A DNA stretch of 64,000 nt from Cervus elaphus (taxonomy: Eukaryota > Chordata > Mammalia > Artiodactyla > Cervidae): contig NC_057825.1 of assembly GCF_910594005.1 (NCBI RefSeq), positions 46,655,037-46,719,036 of the forward strand. Reading direction: 5' to 3'. Shown here one piece after another: positions 1 to 10,627 of this stretch (within the stretch, counting starts at the first letter, position 1; every line of letters starts with the position of its first letter). The position numbers were made by a program, and so were the translations under genes. Under the pieces are notes generated by a model. It saw nothing but the letters and a program-made list of their open reading frames with translations. It was not told the origin of the DNA and searched no databases.

Positions 1-867
1 ACATTAATACAGAAAATCCTATCAATGAATAGACATCCAGAAAGGAGATGAGGGAGAAAGAATAAACACTGAGAGTACAATCACAAAATATATCAAAAAA
101 ATTAAATTCAAAATATTAGCAATCAACAGTACAAGTGAAATCTACTCTTAAAATACTGAAATAATACTCAATGGAAATATAAGCATCTTAAAAATAGACA
201 CCTCTGAAAGCTATAAGATTAAAGGCAAAAAATGAGAAAGTACACTATGGAGGCACAAATGATAGGAACATTAGACAAAAAGAGAAAAAAAATGAGCATT
301 TTTCATCACAAAGAGTGTCATTATGCATAATGACAACAGGAAGATAAATTTCTGAGCTTTTGAAATGTGAAATGGCAAACATGCCACATAATATATTCCA
401 GCCCAGCCTCTTCAGTTTGCTCACGATGTATCACAACCAAACAGGAGGGTCCATTGTACACACAAGGTCACTGAAGCAGGTGAGAGGTTAAGTGCCCAGT
501 CTGAACTCATACATCTAAACATGGATAAAGTCAAATGTACACTGTAAACTTGGCTGCAAAGCATAAGCTGGTGCAGGTCATAAGAAGCTACCACAATTAT
601 AGAAAGAGACCTTTACCTCACATGTAAAAGAATGCAAACTGAATCCAAGCATGTGTGGAACTTTTAACAAACCTGATCAGGTTGCAAAGAAAAGGTCTCA
701 AAAATACCTAATAGATGCAAATATATGGAACATGTTCTCAAAACACTTAGTTACTTATTCAGATAAGGATATGATAGCTCCCAAAACATAATAAAGGGAG
801 AAATTAAAAAAAAAAAAACCCACATGCACACACTAGATAAAGAATTGCAATAAAAAGACAGAAAACA
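1..867. other. AT-rich DNA, no assignable feature
   Basis: The plus strand is strongly A-rich, which would fit a decayed LINE body, but I could not align any part of it to a family. No convincing coding frame or RNA gene is seen. Confidence 0.5.
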
Positions 868-935
868 GCAAAACTCTGTAAAGCAATTATCCTTCAATAA
901 AAATAAATTAATAAAAAGAAAAATAAATGATAATA
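868..935 (+). repeat. L1 3'-terminal stub
   Basis: A short stretch of the type 'gtaaagcaattatccttcaa' followed by A-rich tandem AAT units is the usual end of artiodactyl L1 3' UTRs. Only the terminal piece is present, as in extreme 5' truncation. A TSD is not clear. Confidence 0.5.
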
Positions 936-1398
936 AAAATAATATATATTTAAACAATGAAACATCAGATATCTAAACATGGGGAATGAATTTAAGGACA
1001 CCTTTGAAATAAAAATGATACTCTTCAATGTATTGGAATATAGATATAATATCAATTAATTTTATTTATTACTAGGAAAGAAGGGCAAATAGTCCCCCAA
1101 AGTAAGACAAAATAATACAAGCAGATTTGATAAAGTGGAAAATGAATTGAAATACAGGATAGAGAATAGTTAATGCCTTTAGATACTGTTGTTTGAAAAA
1201 TAAAGGAATATAGACATGACAAGGTTACAAATGGAGGGAAAAAAGATGATAATTTCAATAAAATAACATTTAAATGAAGTAGGTAATACAATTGCAGAGA
1301 CATCATTTTTTAAATTATAAATGAATATCATGAATAATTATAAACAAATAAATCTGAAAATATCAACAAAATTAACTTTTGTAGAACAAAGGTATTTT
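936..1398. other. AT-rich DNA, no assignable feature
   Basis: Very AT-rich. Open frames here (for example minus 1052-1306) have low-complexity, hydrophobic translations typical of chance frames in AT-rich DNA. Confidence 0.5.
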
Positions 1399-1528
1399 TG
1401 AAAGTGAAATTCTTAATCACTCAGTCGTGTCCGACTCTTTGTGAAGCCATGGACTGTAGCCCTCCAGGCTCTTCTGTCCATGGAATTTTCCAGGTAAGAA
1501 TACTGGAGTGAGTTGCCATTTCCTTATT
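1399..1528 (-). repeat. Bov-A half of a Bov-tA SINE
   Basis: The reverse complement carries the conserved Bov-A core (GTCGGACACGACTGAG-type end, CCATGGACAGA-type middle). Only the 3' half is present, stopping in the 'caactcactccag' region. It faces a plus-strand 5' half 22 bp away; see the finding on possible inversion. Confidence 0.85.
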
Positions 1529-1550
1529 TTTAAAAGATGTAAAATCTTGA

Positions 1551-1668
1551 TGGGGCTTCCCTGGTAGTTCAGCTGGTAAAGAATCTGCCTGTAATGCAGG
1601 AGACCCCAGTCCATTTCCTGAGTCGAGAAGATCTCCCAGAGAAGGGATAGGTTACCCACTCCAGTATT
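1551..1668 (+). repeat. Bov-tA SINE, 5' (tRNA-related) half
   Basis: It begins at the canonical 'ggggcttccctgg' and contains the tRNA-derived head with 'ctgcctgtaatgcaggagac' (pol III B-box region degraded). It stops at 'ccactccagtattc', where the following L1-like block begins. Confidence 0.85.
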
Positions 1669-2665
1669 CGTGGGCTACCTAAGATGGTGGAGTAGAAAGG
1701 CATGCACCCACCTTCTCCTGTGAGAACACCAAAATCACAACTAGTTTCTGAACAACCATTGACAGGAGAATATTGGATTCCACCAATAAAAGATACTCCA
1801 TGTCCAAGGGCAAAGGATAAGCCCAACAAGATGTAGGAGAGGCACAATTCCCTTTAAAATCAAATCTTAGACTCTCCAGAGATGCTCAGAGGGAGCAAAC
1901 AAAACCTTGTGCACACCAAACCCAAGGAAGGGAGCAGCGACCTCCACAAGAGACTGAGCCAGACCTGACTTTGAGTGTATGAGTGTCCCCCATGGAGGCA
2001 CAGATCAACAGTAACCTGCCACGGGTACAGGGGCTCTGGCTGCAGCAGAACTGGGAGGTGTGGCATAAGGCATAAATCCGCTTGTAGGAGGTTGCCATTA
2101 GCTTCACTATAGAGTCGCTGAGCAGATGACCCACAAACTGGAGAACAATTATGCCAAAGATGTTCTCGCAGTATTGCAAAAGCTCTAGGCCCCACAACAG
2201 ATTTCCCAACCGAGGAATCCTGCAAAGGACCTGAGAATCCCCAGGGAATTTGACTTTGAAGGCCAGTGAAATTTGGTTACAAAACTTCCACAGGAATGGG
2301 GAAAGAGACTCTTGGAGGGCACAAACAAAGCTTTGTGTGGACCAGGAGCCAGGTGAAATGGGCAGTGACCCCACAAGAGACTGAACCTGACTTGCCTGTG
2401 AGTTTTCAGGAGTCTCTGGTGAAGACATGGGTCAGCAGTGGCCTGCTGTGGGGTCAGGGACATCAACAACAACAGTCCAGGGAGCCATGGTGTGCGGGCA
2501 TAAGTCCTTTTGAAGGAGGTCTACTTTACTGCCATTACTCCTAGCATAGTTCAGCTACAGACCAAACTACAAGGAGGAAACACAGGCCCACTGATCAACA
2601 GAAAATCGGATTAAAGATTTACTGAGCATGGCCTTGCCCACCAGAGCAAGAATCATAAACTCTGA
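1669..2665 (+). repeat. L1 5'-UTR-like block upstream of BovB
   Basis: It starts with 'aagatggtggagtagaaagg', the recognisable beginning of cetartiodactyl L1 5' UTRs, and keeps later landmarks ('caactagtttctgaacaacc', 'gactcttggagggcacaaac'). A module of about 150 bp occurs twice (about 1888-2045 and 2312-2465), giving a repeated-unit promoter layout. No L1 ORF1 follows; instead BovB sequence begins about 130 bp downstream. The same block, at similar length, precedes the BovB at 54.1 kb. Assignment to L1 rests on memory of the 5' UTR and was not checked by alignment. Confidence 0.65.
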
Positions 2666-2794
2666 GGGTCCAGCAATCTGTGCTATGATAACCCCTTCAA
2701 GGAATTCAAATACAAGCTTAAATATGAGAACCACTACATTGTTCTGTTGTGTTTAATTTTATAAGTGGGTTAACAGATGGAGATACTGCAATAA
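2666..2794. other. linker between L1-like block and BovB, unassigned
   Basis: The sequence matches neither the L1-like block nor BovB by eye. It may be a diverged end of either, or inserted DNA. Confidence 0.4.
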
Positions 2795-3314
2795 ATGAGG
2801 TTACTATTGGTGAACAATGCAAAAAAAGAGGAACACAATAGAATGTGAAAGAATAGAGATCTCTTCAAGAAAATTAGAGGTACTATGGGAAGATTTCATT
2901 CAAAGTTGGTGGCAAAAAAGGACAGAAATAGCATGGATTTTAGAAACAGAAGATATTAAGAAGAGGTGGAAAGAATACACAGAAGATCTGTACAAAAAGA
3001 TCATAATGACCAGGATAACCACAATGATGTGACCACTCTCCTAGAACCAGACATCCTGGAATGCAAAGTCAAATGGGCATTAGGAAGCATCACTATGAAC
3101 AAAGTTAGTGGAGGTGATGGAATACCAGATGAGCTATTTCAAATCCCAAAATATGATGCTGTTAAAGTACTGCACTCAGCCAGCAAATTTGGAAACTTAA
3201 TCAGTGGTCACAAGACTGGAAACAGTCAGTTTTCATTCCAATCCCAAAGAAGGGCAATGCCAAACAATGTTCCAACTATTGCATAATTGCACTCATTTCA
3301 CACTCTAGTAGCTA

Positions 3315-3653
3315 ATGCTCAAAATCCTCCAAGCTAGGCTTCAACAGAATGTGAACTTAAAACATTTAGATGCTCAAGCCAAATTTAGAAAAGGCAGAGG
3401 AACCAGAGATCAAATTGCCAACATCCATGGGATCATAGAAAAAGCAAGAGAATTCCAGAAAAACATCTACCTCTGCTTCATTGACTACACTATAGCCTTT
3501 GACTGTGTGGATCACAACAAACTGTGGAAAATTCTTAAAGAGATGGAAACACCCTACCACCTGACCTGCCTCCTGAAAAACCTGTATGCAGGTCAAGAAG
3601 CAGCAGTTAGAACTGGACGTGGTACAACAGATTGGTTCAAAATTGAGAAATGA
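3315..3653 (+). pseudogene. BovB reverse transcriptase fragment (palm, motif A)
   Basis: This 112-codon open piece of the BovB RT contains 'KGRGTRDQIANI' (fingers) and 'CFIDYTIAFDCVDHNKLW' (motif A, metal-binding Asp present). It ends at a stop directly after the 'TTDWFKI' segment, before motif B, so it cannot yield an RT. The Met is internal to the original ORF and not a real start. Confidence 0.85.
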
Positions 3654-4130
3654 GTATGACAAGGCTGTATATTGTCACCCTGCTCTTTAACTCATATGCA
3701 GACTACATCATGTGAAATGCTGTACTAGATGAAGCTCAAGCAGGAATCAAGATTGCTGGGAAAAATATCAATAACCTCAAGTATTCAGATGACACCACTC
3801 TTAAGACAGAAAATGAGGAGGAACTAATGAACCTCTTCAAGAAGGTGAAAAAGCTGGCTTAAAACTTAACATTCAGAAAACTAAGACCATGGCATCTGGT
3901 TCCATCACTTCATGGCAAATAGATAGGGAAACAATGGCAGACTATTTTCTTGGGCTCCTAAGTCACTGCCGATGGTGACTGCAGCCATGAAATTAAAAGA
4001 CACTTGCTCCTTGGAAGAAAATCTATGACCAAACCAGACAGCATATTAAAAAGCAGAGACATTACTTTGCCAACAAAGGTCTGTCTAGTCAAAGCTATGG
4101 TTCATCCAGCAGTCATGTACGGATGTTAAA

Positions 4131-4335
4131 GCTGGCCTTCCCATGTGGTGCTAGTGGTGAAGATCCCTTCTGCCAGACATAAGAGACGGGGGTTCGACCT
4201 CTGGGTAGGGAACATCCCCTGGAGGAGGAGATGGCAACCCACTGCAGTATTCTTGCCCAGACAACCCCATGGACAGAGGAACCTGGTGGGCTACATACAG
4301 TCCATGGAGTCTCAAAGAGTCAGGCTGAGTACGTC
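4131..4335 (+). repeat. Bov-tA SINE nested in BovB
   Basis: A complete tRNA-type head ('gtggtgctagtggtgaagat') and a Bov-A tail are inserted in the BovB RT 3' region. About 45 bp of unassigned DNA (4336-4377) separates its end from the point where BovB resumes, upstream of where it stopped. Confidence 0.85.
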
Positions 4336-5004
4336 CTATTTTCCTGTACCTGCTTCAGATTTTCACTGTCTTTATTCTATTAAAAGGCACTGCCCCTTGG
4401 AAGAAAAGCTATGGCAAACCTAGACAGCGTACTAAAAAGCAGAGACATTGCCAACAAAGGTCAATAAAGTCAAAACTATCGTTTTCCCAGTAGTCATGTG
4501 TGGATGTGAAAGTTGGATCTTAAAGAAGGCTGAGCATCAAAGAATTGATGCTTTCCAACTGCGGTGTTGGAGAAGACTCTTGATAGTCCCTTGGGTTGTA
4601 AGAAGATCACACCAGTCAATCTTAATGGAAATCAACCCTGAATATTCATTGGAAGGACTGATGTTGAAGCTGTAGCTCCAATACTTTGGCCACCTGGTGC
4701 AAAGAGCTGACTCAGTGGAAAAGACCCTGGTGCTGGGAAAGACTGAAGACAGGAGAAGGGATTGACAGAGAGATGGTTTGATGGCATAACTGACTCAATG
4801 GACATGAGTTTGAGCAAACTATAGGAGATGGTGAAGGACAGGAAAGCCTGGAATGCTGCATTCCATGGGGTCACAGAGAGTCAAATGCAATTGAGTGACT
4901 GACCTGAACTGAACTATTGGTTGCTATATTATTACTCTTAATATTTATATTTTGTTAAACAGCATATTTTACAATTCACTGTATCAACTGTTCAATTAAT
5001 GACT

Positions 5005-5115
5005 TCATATTCATTGAGAGCTTTCGGTGTACATGAAATTAGGTTCTACAATGGAACAAGAAATGTATAAGACATTGTCATTTTCCTCAAAGAGCTTTTA
5101 CTATAATTAGGAAGA
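5005..5115 (-). repeat. possible L2 3'-end relic
   Basis: The layout on the reverse strand resembles L2 3' UTR (short 'cattgagagc' motif, then a 'caatggaaca' and 'ctcaaagagctt' block). It is strongly diverged and the call is tentative. Confidence 0.35.
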
Positions 5116-5184
5116 TAAGAATTTAAAAAATATAGATCATTAAAAATGCTATATATAGTTTGATGGTTTAATTTAGAGAATTAG

Positions 5185-5425
5185 GTCTTGCATTGGAAAA
5201 ACTGGGTTTGAATCTTTATTTTAATATGATTAACTGTGTAACTTCATTTATGTTATTTGTGATTAACTGTGTAACTTTATGTTATTTGTTCAAATTCTTG
5301 GTTTCTAAATTTTTCTTAAAAGATCTCAATATACTAGGTTATTAAGAACATTAGATGAGAATGTGTGCATTTTGGACAATGTCTAACATATTAAGCTTCC
5401 AATAAATGTTAATTGCTTATCACTT
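5185..5425 (+). repeat. MIR (core-SINE) relic
   Basis: It follows the MIR order: 'gggtttgaatc', 'aactgtgtaactt', 'ttaagaacattagatgagaa', then a polyadenylation-like 'caataaatgtta' end. A 33-bp unit (gattaactgtgtaactt...) is repeated in tandem at 5228-5290. Confidence 0.7.
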
Positions 5426-5459
5426 CCAACAATGATTAATTACTTGTCACTACTTCTCT

Positions 5460-5492
5460 TGCTACTAGTACTACTAGTAGTAGTACTACTCG
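5460..5492. repeat. self-complementary CTA/TAG microsatellite
   Basis: A short run of CTA units switches to TAG units and back, so the tract can fold on itself. It looks like a simple-sequence tract with an inversion. Confidence 0.7.
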
Positions 5493-6718
5493 AAGTTTGC
5501 AATCTATACTAAAATGCTTAAAAGAGATTAATTATCACTTGATGAAGTTGAAAATCACTGAGGATTGGAATATTCAAGGAAGAGTTTAAAGAAAAGTTGA
5601 ACATAAAGATGTCTTTATCTTTCTATAGTGAAAAGGAAAAGGATTTGGTAAAAAGAGAAATTCAAAAGAATATTTCTGGGAAAATAATAAGTCAGTTTTA
5701 ATACAATAGATTTATAAATGAAAGTAGGTGCAGATGGTAAGCTTAGTTTTAAAGTTAGTATATATGGGCACTTTCTTGCTGCAAATTAAAATTCATCTCA
5801 AAGAAATTTCACATGTTATATAAATAATTTGTGCTACAGCAAAACTATGAAAATTATAACACTAAAACAGTAGCATTTACAAAAACATAATAATCTTCCA
5901 GGTATACCATTTTTTAATCCTTGAAATTCCCAGTGGAACATGCTTAGGAAGAAAAACAAAGTAAAAAAATAACACCATAAGAAAAGGAAAAAATAACATT
6001 GGTAGGTAAAGCATTTTAAGAAGTAGCAATCACAGTAGGATCTCTGAAGGCTGAAAAATAGAACAAGAGATAATGGAAAATGGAATTCTTCCAAAGGGAT
6101 CAGAGTAGATTGCACTCTAATGACCCATTTGATTTTATAAATTCCATCAATAATTCTAACTGTACATTTCTCAACCTTTTATCCTTAGGGCTTAGCCAAA
6201 ATTAAGTCAACTAGCAATAACATTAACAATAGACAAGAGAATAGAATTGTGTTTACTGTGGTTCCAAAGAGATTTCTGAAGATTCACTGGTTAAAAAAAA
6301 AAAAAAAAATCCCCTTAGCTATTGCTGGCTTTGAAAATGTTTGTGTAGTGGAAGTTCTTTGCCCCTCAGTTAACCCACTCACTGGCTGTTTAGGCAGCTA
6401 TCCTAAGATAACTGTAAGCTTTAAGATAGGAGTAGATTTCTAGCAAAAACTCAGATCAAATAAGCATAACTTATGATATTCTGAAGATAATTAAGTTAAC
6501 TTTAAAACATGCTTTTGAAACTGTATGGACCTCAGAGTTTTTCACTCCGTCAATAATGCCAGATGTTCTAGGCCAATAAGTAGATGTTCTTATTTTTAAT
6601 TTTTTTTTCTTTTTGGACAAAGATCAAGATTGTACATATTAATAAGGTATATTACATGGTACAGTTTTACAAGTTCTGATGTAGAAGATAGATTGTTTCT
6701 AAGAGAAAGTATTTTTAG
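5493..6718. other. AT-rich DNA, no assignable feature
   Basis: It contains an A tract at about 6292-6309. The minus frame at 5834-6115 translates to low-complexity Phe/Leu-rich sequence and is not supported as a gene. Confidence 0.5.
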
Positions 6719-6915
6719 GGGCTTTCCTGGTGGCTTAGATGGTAAAGAGTCTGCCTGCAATGCAGGAGACCCAGGTTCAATTCCTGGGTCAGGAAGAACC
6801 CCTGGAGAAGGGATCCAGTGTTCCTGCCTGGAGAACTCCAGGGACACAGGAGCCTGGTGGACGTTAGTCCATGGGGTCACAAACAGTAGTACACGACTGA
6901 GTGACATTCACTTTA
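6719..6915 (+). repeat. Bov-tA SINE
   Basis: It runs from the head 'ggggctttcctggtggctta' through the Bov-A tail 'cacgactgagtgac'. A small deletion lies in the middle ('gaagggatccagtg', where the usual text is GGCAACCCACTCCAGTA). Confidence 0.92.
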
Positions 6916-7246
6916 TTGAGCCTAACTCCTGATCAAATTGTTCTAATATAACTGACTTTGAAAGCTAAAAAAAAATAAATAAATAAAAAAAGAAAGAAAG
7001 AGTAATGCTGGAGATGTTAGATCAATAAAGTTTCTTTCTAACATGAACAAAAGTGGCAGATTTCATATATCTACAAATCTACTTGATCCTCTATTAGTAC
7101 ATCTATATAAGGATGTTGTTCCCTCTTAACAAGGTTAGATACATTTTGTGCATCTACTAAGTCAACAAAGCAAAGAGAAAGTTTTAAATCAAAAATTGGT
7201 TATTAGCCTCATTCCTCATCCTTATGAGACTCACACAAGTTATTTC
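6916..7246. other. no assignable feature
   Basis: A/AAAT-rich simple sequence follows the SINE tail (about 6966-7002). Nothing else is recognised. Confidence 0.5.
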
Positions 7247-7257
7247 TCAATGTATTA

Positions 7258-7979
7258 TCAGTTCATTTCAATTGCTCAGTTGTGTCTGACTCTTTGCAAC
7301 CCCATGGACTGCAGCATGTTAGGCTCCCCTGTCCATCACCAACTCCCGGAATCTGCTCAAACTCATGTCCATCGAGTCGGTGATGCCATCAAACCATCTC
7401 ATCCTCTATCATCCCCTTATTCTCCTGCCTTCAATCTTTTCCAGCATCAGGGTCTTGTCTAAGGAGTCAGTTCTTCTCATCAGGTGGCCAAAGTATTGGA
7501 GCTTCAGCTTCAGCATCAGTCCTTCCAATGAATATTCAGGACTGATCTCCTTTAGGATGGACTGGTTGGATCTCCTTGCAGTCCAAGGTACTCTCAAGAG
7601 TCTTCTCCAACACCACAGTTCAAAAGCATCAATTTTGCAGCCCTCAGCTTTCTTCATGGTTCAATTTTCACATCCATACATGACTACTGGAAAAACCATT
7701 GCTTTGACTAGATGGAGCTTTGTTGGCAACGTTATGTCTCTGCTTTTTAATAGGCTGTCTAGATTTATCATAGTTTTTCTTTCAAAGAGCAAACATCTTT
7801 TAATTTTATGTCTTTACTCACCATCTGCATTGATTTCAGAGCCCAAGAAAATAAAGTCTGTCACTGTTTCTTTTGTTTCCTCATGTATTTGCCATGAAGT
7901 GATGGGACTGCATGCCATGATCTTAGTTTTTTGAATGTGGGTTTTAAGCCAGCTTTTTCACTCTCCTCTTTCACTTTCA
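7258..7979 (-). repeat. BovB LINE 3' fragment with TSD
   Basis: The 3' end of BovB in reverse, truncated within the RT downstream region. The 9-11 bp direct repeat '(tc)aatgtatta' at 7247-7257 and 7980-7990 brackets it, as expected for target-primed insertion. The frame at minus 7409-7657 holds the decayed C-terminal BovB segment (about 60-70 residues). Confidence 0.93.
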
Positions 7980-8237
7980 TCAATGTATTAGACCAGATTT
8001 AGATCCCACTGCTCCTATAGAATGATTTATGACCAAAAGTTAGGTAATATTTCTTGTGAGAATATTAATTTCTTTACCCTCTTAACTGAGAATTATATAA
8101 TATTCTTCACAGACAAGGTTTAGAAATTAGAGTAAAAGTGTATATGAAAATGCCTAGAATATAAGTCATTTAATAGATATTAAATATAACTAGATTTGGT
8201 TGATTAGAATGTCTAGGTTCCTAATGTCCTTAGGAAA

Positions 8238-8815
8238 GAAGACACACAATATCAACACCATTTACATTAGCTAGGACATGGAAGTAATTTAGATGTCCAT
8301 CGGTAGACGAAAGGATAAAGAAGTTGTGGTACATATGTACAACAGAGCTTGAGTCAACTGTGGTGATGTGGATGAACCTAGAGCTTGTTACATAGAGTGA
8401 GGTAATTCAGAAAGAGAAAAACAAATACTGTATATTCATGCAGGAACCTAGAAGAATGGTACTGATGAACCTATTTGTAGGGCAGGACTAGAGACACAGG
8501 TGTAGAGAACAAATCTGTGAACACAGAGGAGGGAAGAGGGGATCGAACTGAGAGTAAGTAGTACTGACATATATACAGTACAATGTGTAAAATAGATCGC
8601 TAGTGGGAAGATGCTCTAGAGCACAGAGAGCTCATCTCAGTCTTCTCTGATGACCTAGAGAGGTGGGATGCGGGTGTGGGAGGGACGCTCAAGAGCAAGG
8701 GGATATATATATATATATACTTATAGCTGATTCACAGTGCTATATAGCAGAAGCCAATACAATATTTTAAAGCAATTTTCCCCCAATTAAAAATAAATTA
8801 TGAAAATAAAAACAC
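8238..8815 (+). repeat. L1 3' end (ORF2 end and 3' UTR)
   Basis: It begins in the L1 segment around 'gctaggacatggaagtaatt' and 'gatgtccatcggtagacgaa', and ends at an A-rich tail after 'caattttcccccaattaaaa'. About 40 bp that normally follows 'cacatatgtac' is missing. An (AT)9 tract lies at 8703-8720. Confidence 0.88.
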
Positions 8816-9789
8816 CCAAAAAAAGGAAAAGGAAGAGGGGGGCATTCTAATTTTTATAATCACTTTGATTTATATATAAAGGTGAATTTTCTACACCAAT
8901 TTTTTTCTTTGTTTATGAGTACTTTTGAAAGACAAGTTTTCATTGATCCTGCATGTTTCTGCATGTCTTCTAAGCAAAGGATATGTTTCTTTGCTCTCTG
9001 GAATATCACCTTTTGGAACAAAGTTGAACACGTTTGGTTCTCTTTAAAAGGCTGGGGTTTCCTGAACTCAAGTTGCTCACTATCAAGCTGGACAACTCCA
9101 TGTCACCCAACAGCACTGGGGAAGCAAGAGAAGCCTGTGAAAAGGAAGCTTCTGCCTTATGCCTCGAGTTCTAATGCACCTTCTCCCAGCTTCTGTGAAA
9201 ATGTGGCTGACTAAACTGTTGGCTTGCAAGCAGGATGGTATCTTGGGTCCTTCACAGTTCTTGACAAGGACTAGCTTACCTAAATGGAAGTCATTCCACC
9301 TGATGAGAAAAATTATGTATAAATTAGGGACATGGCAATGAGTTGGAAAGCATACACCTAATAGCTAATAAAATTACTTCACCATTACCTCTACTTGTCT
9401 GAATAGAGATTATATTAAAATGTCCTCAAGCTATTATAATATACCACTTCATTGATAGTGAAACAAAAACATGATTGAGGAAATTTAAATGGATTCTTCA
9501 CTTCATATTTTCACAGAACATAGGGTAAGATCAGTTTCTTGTTCTTTTTCTGCTCACATCACCCTTTTGATGCAGATTTTTTTCCCTGACTGGATGAAGG
9601 CCTTTGTTGTGTCTTGTGGTGAATTGACTTACCTGACAATGCAATGGAAGACTGAGTCATGACTATCTTGACAAGAAAGGAAAAGACAGATTAGTGACTT
9701 CAGTCTTCAAAAATAGAAAATGTGAGGGTTTCTGAAATGAGCAGTCATTCAGGCCCTCTGTGTAGAGAAGTATATGAAATGAATCTTCA
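8816..9789. other. no assignable feature
   Basis: The frame 8882-9214 (+, 110 codons) matches no family I know and lacks a credible context. 9047-9330 is somewhat less AT-rich than its surroundings. Confidence 0.45.
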
Positions 9790-9960
9790 CAGAAAAAATT
9801 AGATTATAGAATGTTAAAGCTGGATAAGATCATAAATATCTAGTCTCAATCTAGAGAGGTTTGGTCACTTGTCCAAGGTCGCACTGTGTAGTTGGTGGCA
9901 CACAGATCTCATAACTACAAGGCCAGAATATTATTTCTCTACATCAGACTGAAAACTGTG
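9790..9960 (-). repeat. MIR-family relic
   Basis: The antisense MIR hallmark 'cacttgtccaaggtcgcac' is followed by diverged MIR 5' sequence, and upstream 'agaatgttaaagctggataa' is also typical of these ancient elements. Confidence 0.7.
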
Positions 9961-10425
9961 ATAGCAATACAAAAGGAGGCAGAAGCCCCTGATTTGGAGG
10001 AGATAAATGTGAGAGAGTTTTTCTTTTTCATTCATTGTTTCTCTCCTTCACTTTAGTGTGGATGTTATTTTTCTTTCATGCAATTGTGTTACAGTTACAA
10101 GTAAACTTTTTTGTTTTGTGAGATTTATAATGTTTATCACCTAGGCAAATTTATAAAATCTCTCTATTACAAAAATTTCATATAAAAATGTATAGCAAAT
10201 ATGAAAGAGTAATATTTATGAATAGCAGTGAATCAGTATGGTGTCAATTGTATCTCAAATTTTGTACTTAGCTGGATGTTTTCTTTAAGACTTTTTGTAA
10301 ACATTTTCCAAGGCAGGTATGTTAGTGAATGTTTTGTGTCATGAATTCTTATGTCACTAATTTATTTCAGTGAATTAATAAAACAAGTAAAAATATAAAT
10401 GTGTAAATGAATATGTAAAATAGCA
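9961..10425. other. no assignable feature
   Basis: AT-rich, with no repeats or genes recognised. Confidence 0.5.
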
Positions 10426-10627
10426 TATACACTCAGTTGTGTCCAAATCTTTGTGACCCTATGGACTGTAGCCTGCCAAGCTCCTCTGTCCATGGGATTC
10501 TCTAGGCAAGAATACTGGAGAGGGTTGCCATTTCCTTCTCCAGGGGATCTTCCCAACCCAGGGACTGATCCCATATCTCTTGTGTCTCCTGCTTTGGCAG
10601 ATGGCTTTTTTTAAAACTAGCGCCACT
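10426..10627 (-). repeat. Bov-tA SINE
   Basis: Nearly complete in reverse: the Bov-A end at 10430 ('cactcagttgtgtcc') runs to the tRNA-type head 'ctagcgccac' at 10617-10626. The head is of the 'GTGGTGCTAGTGG' subtype. Confidence 0.9.

Larger units (their letters stand above)
2795..4915 (+). repeat. BovB LINE, 5'-truncated, with SINE and internal duplication
   Basis: The copy starts in the pre-RT part of the ORF and runs to the 3' CTGAACTGAAC end. The reverse transcriptase (RT) region is readable but broken: the frame at 3315-3653 holds the motif-A segment (FIDY..AFDCVDH, catalytic Asp kept) and ends at an in-frame stop, and the downstream motif-C region reads YSDD in place of YADD and lies out of that frame. 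About 140 bp of BovB (3993-4132) recurs at 4378-4512, either side of a Bov-tA. It is a dead, 5'-truncated copy. Confidence 0.92.

Noticed and set aside
8882..9214. 110-codon frame on the plus strand
   Set aside because: Translation has no known motif and the region lacks other signs of a gene.
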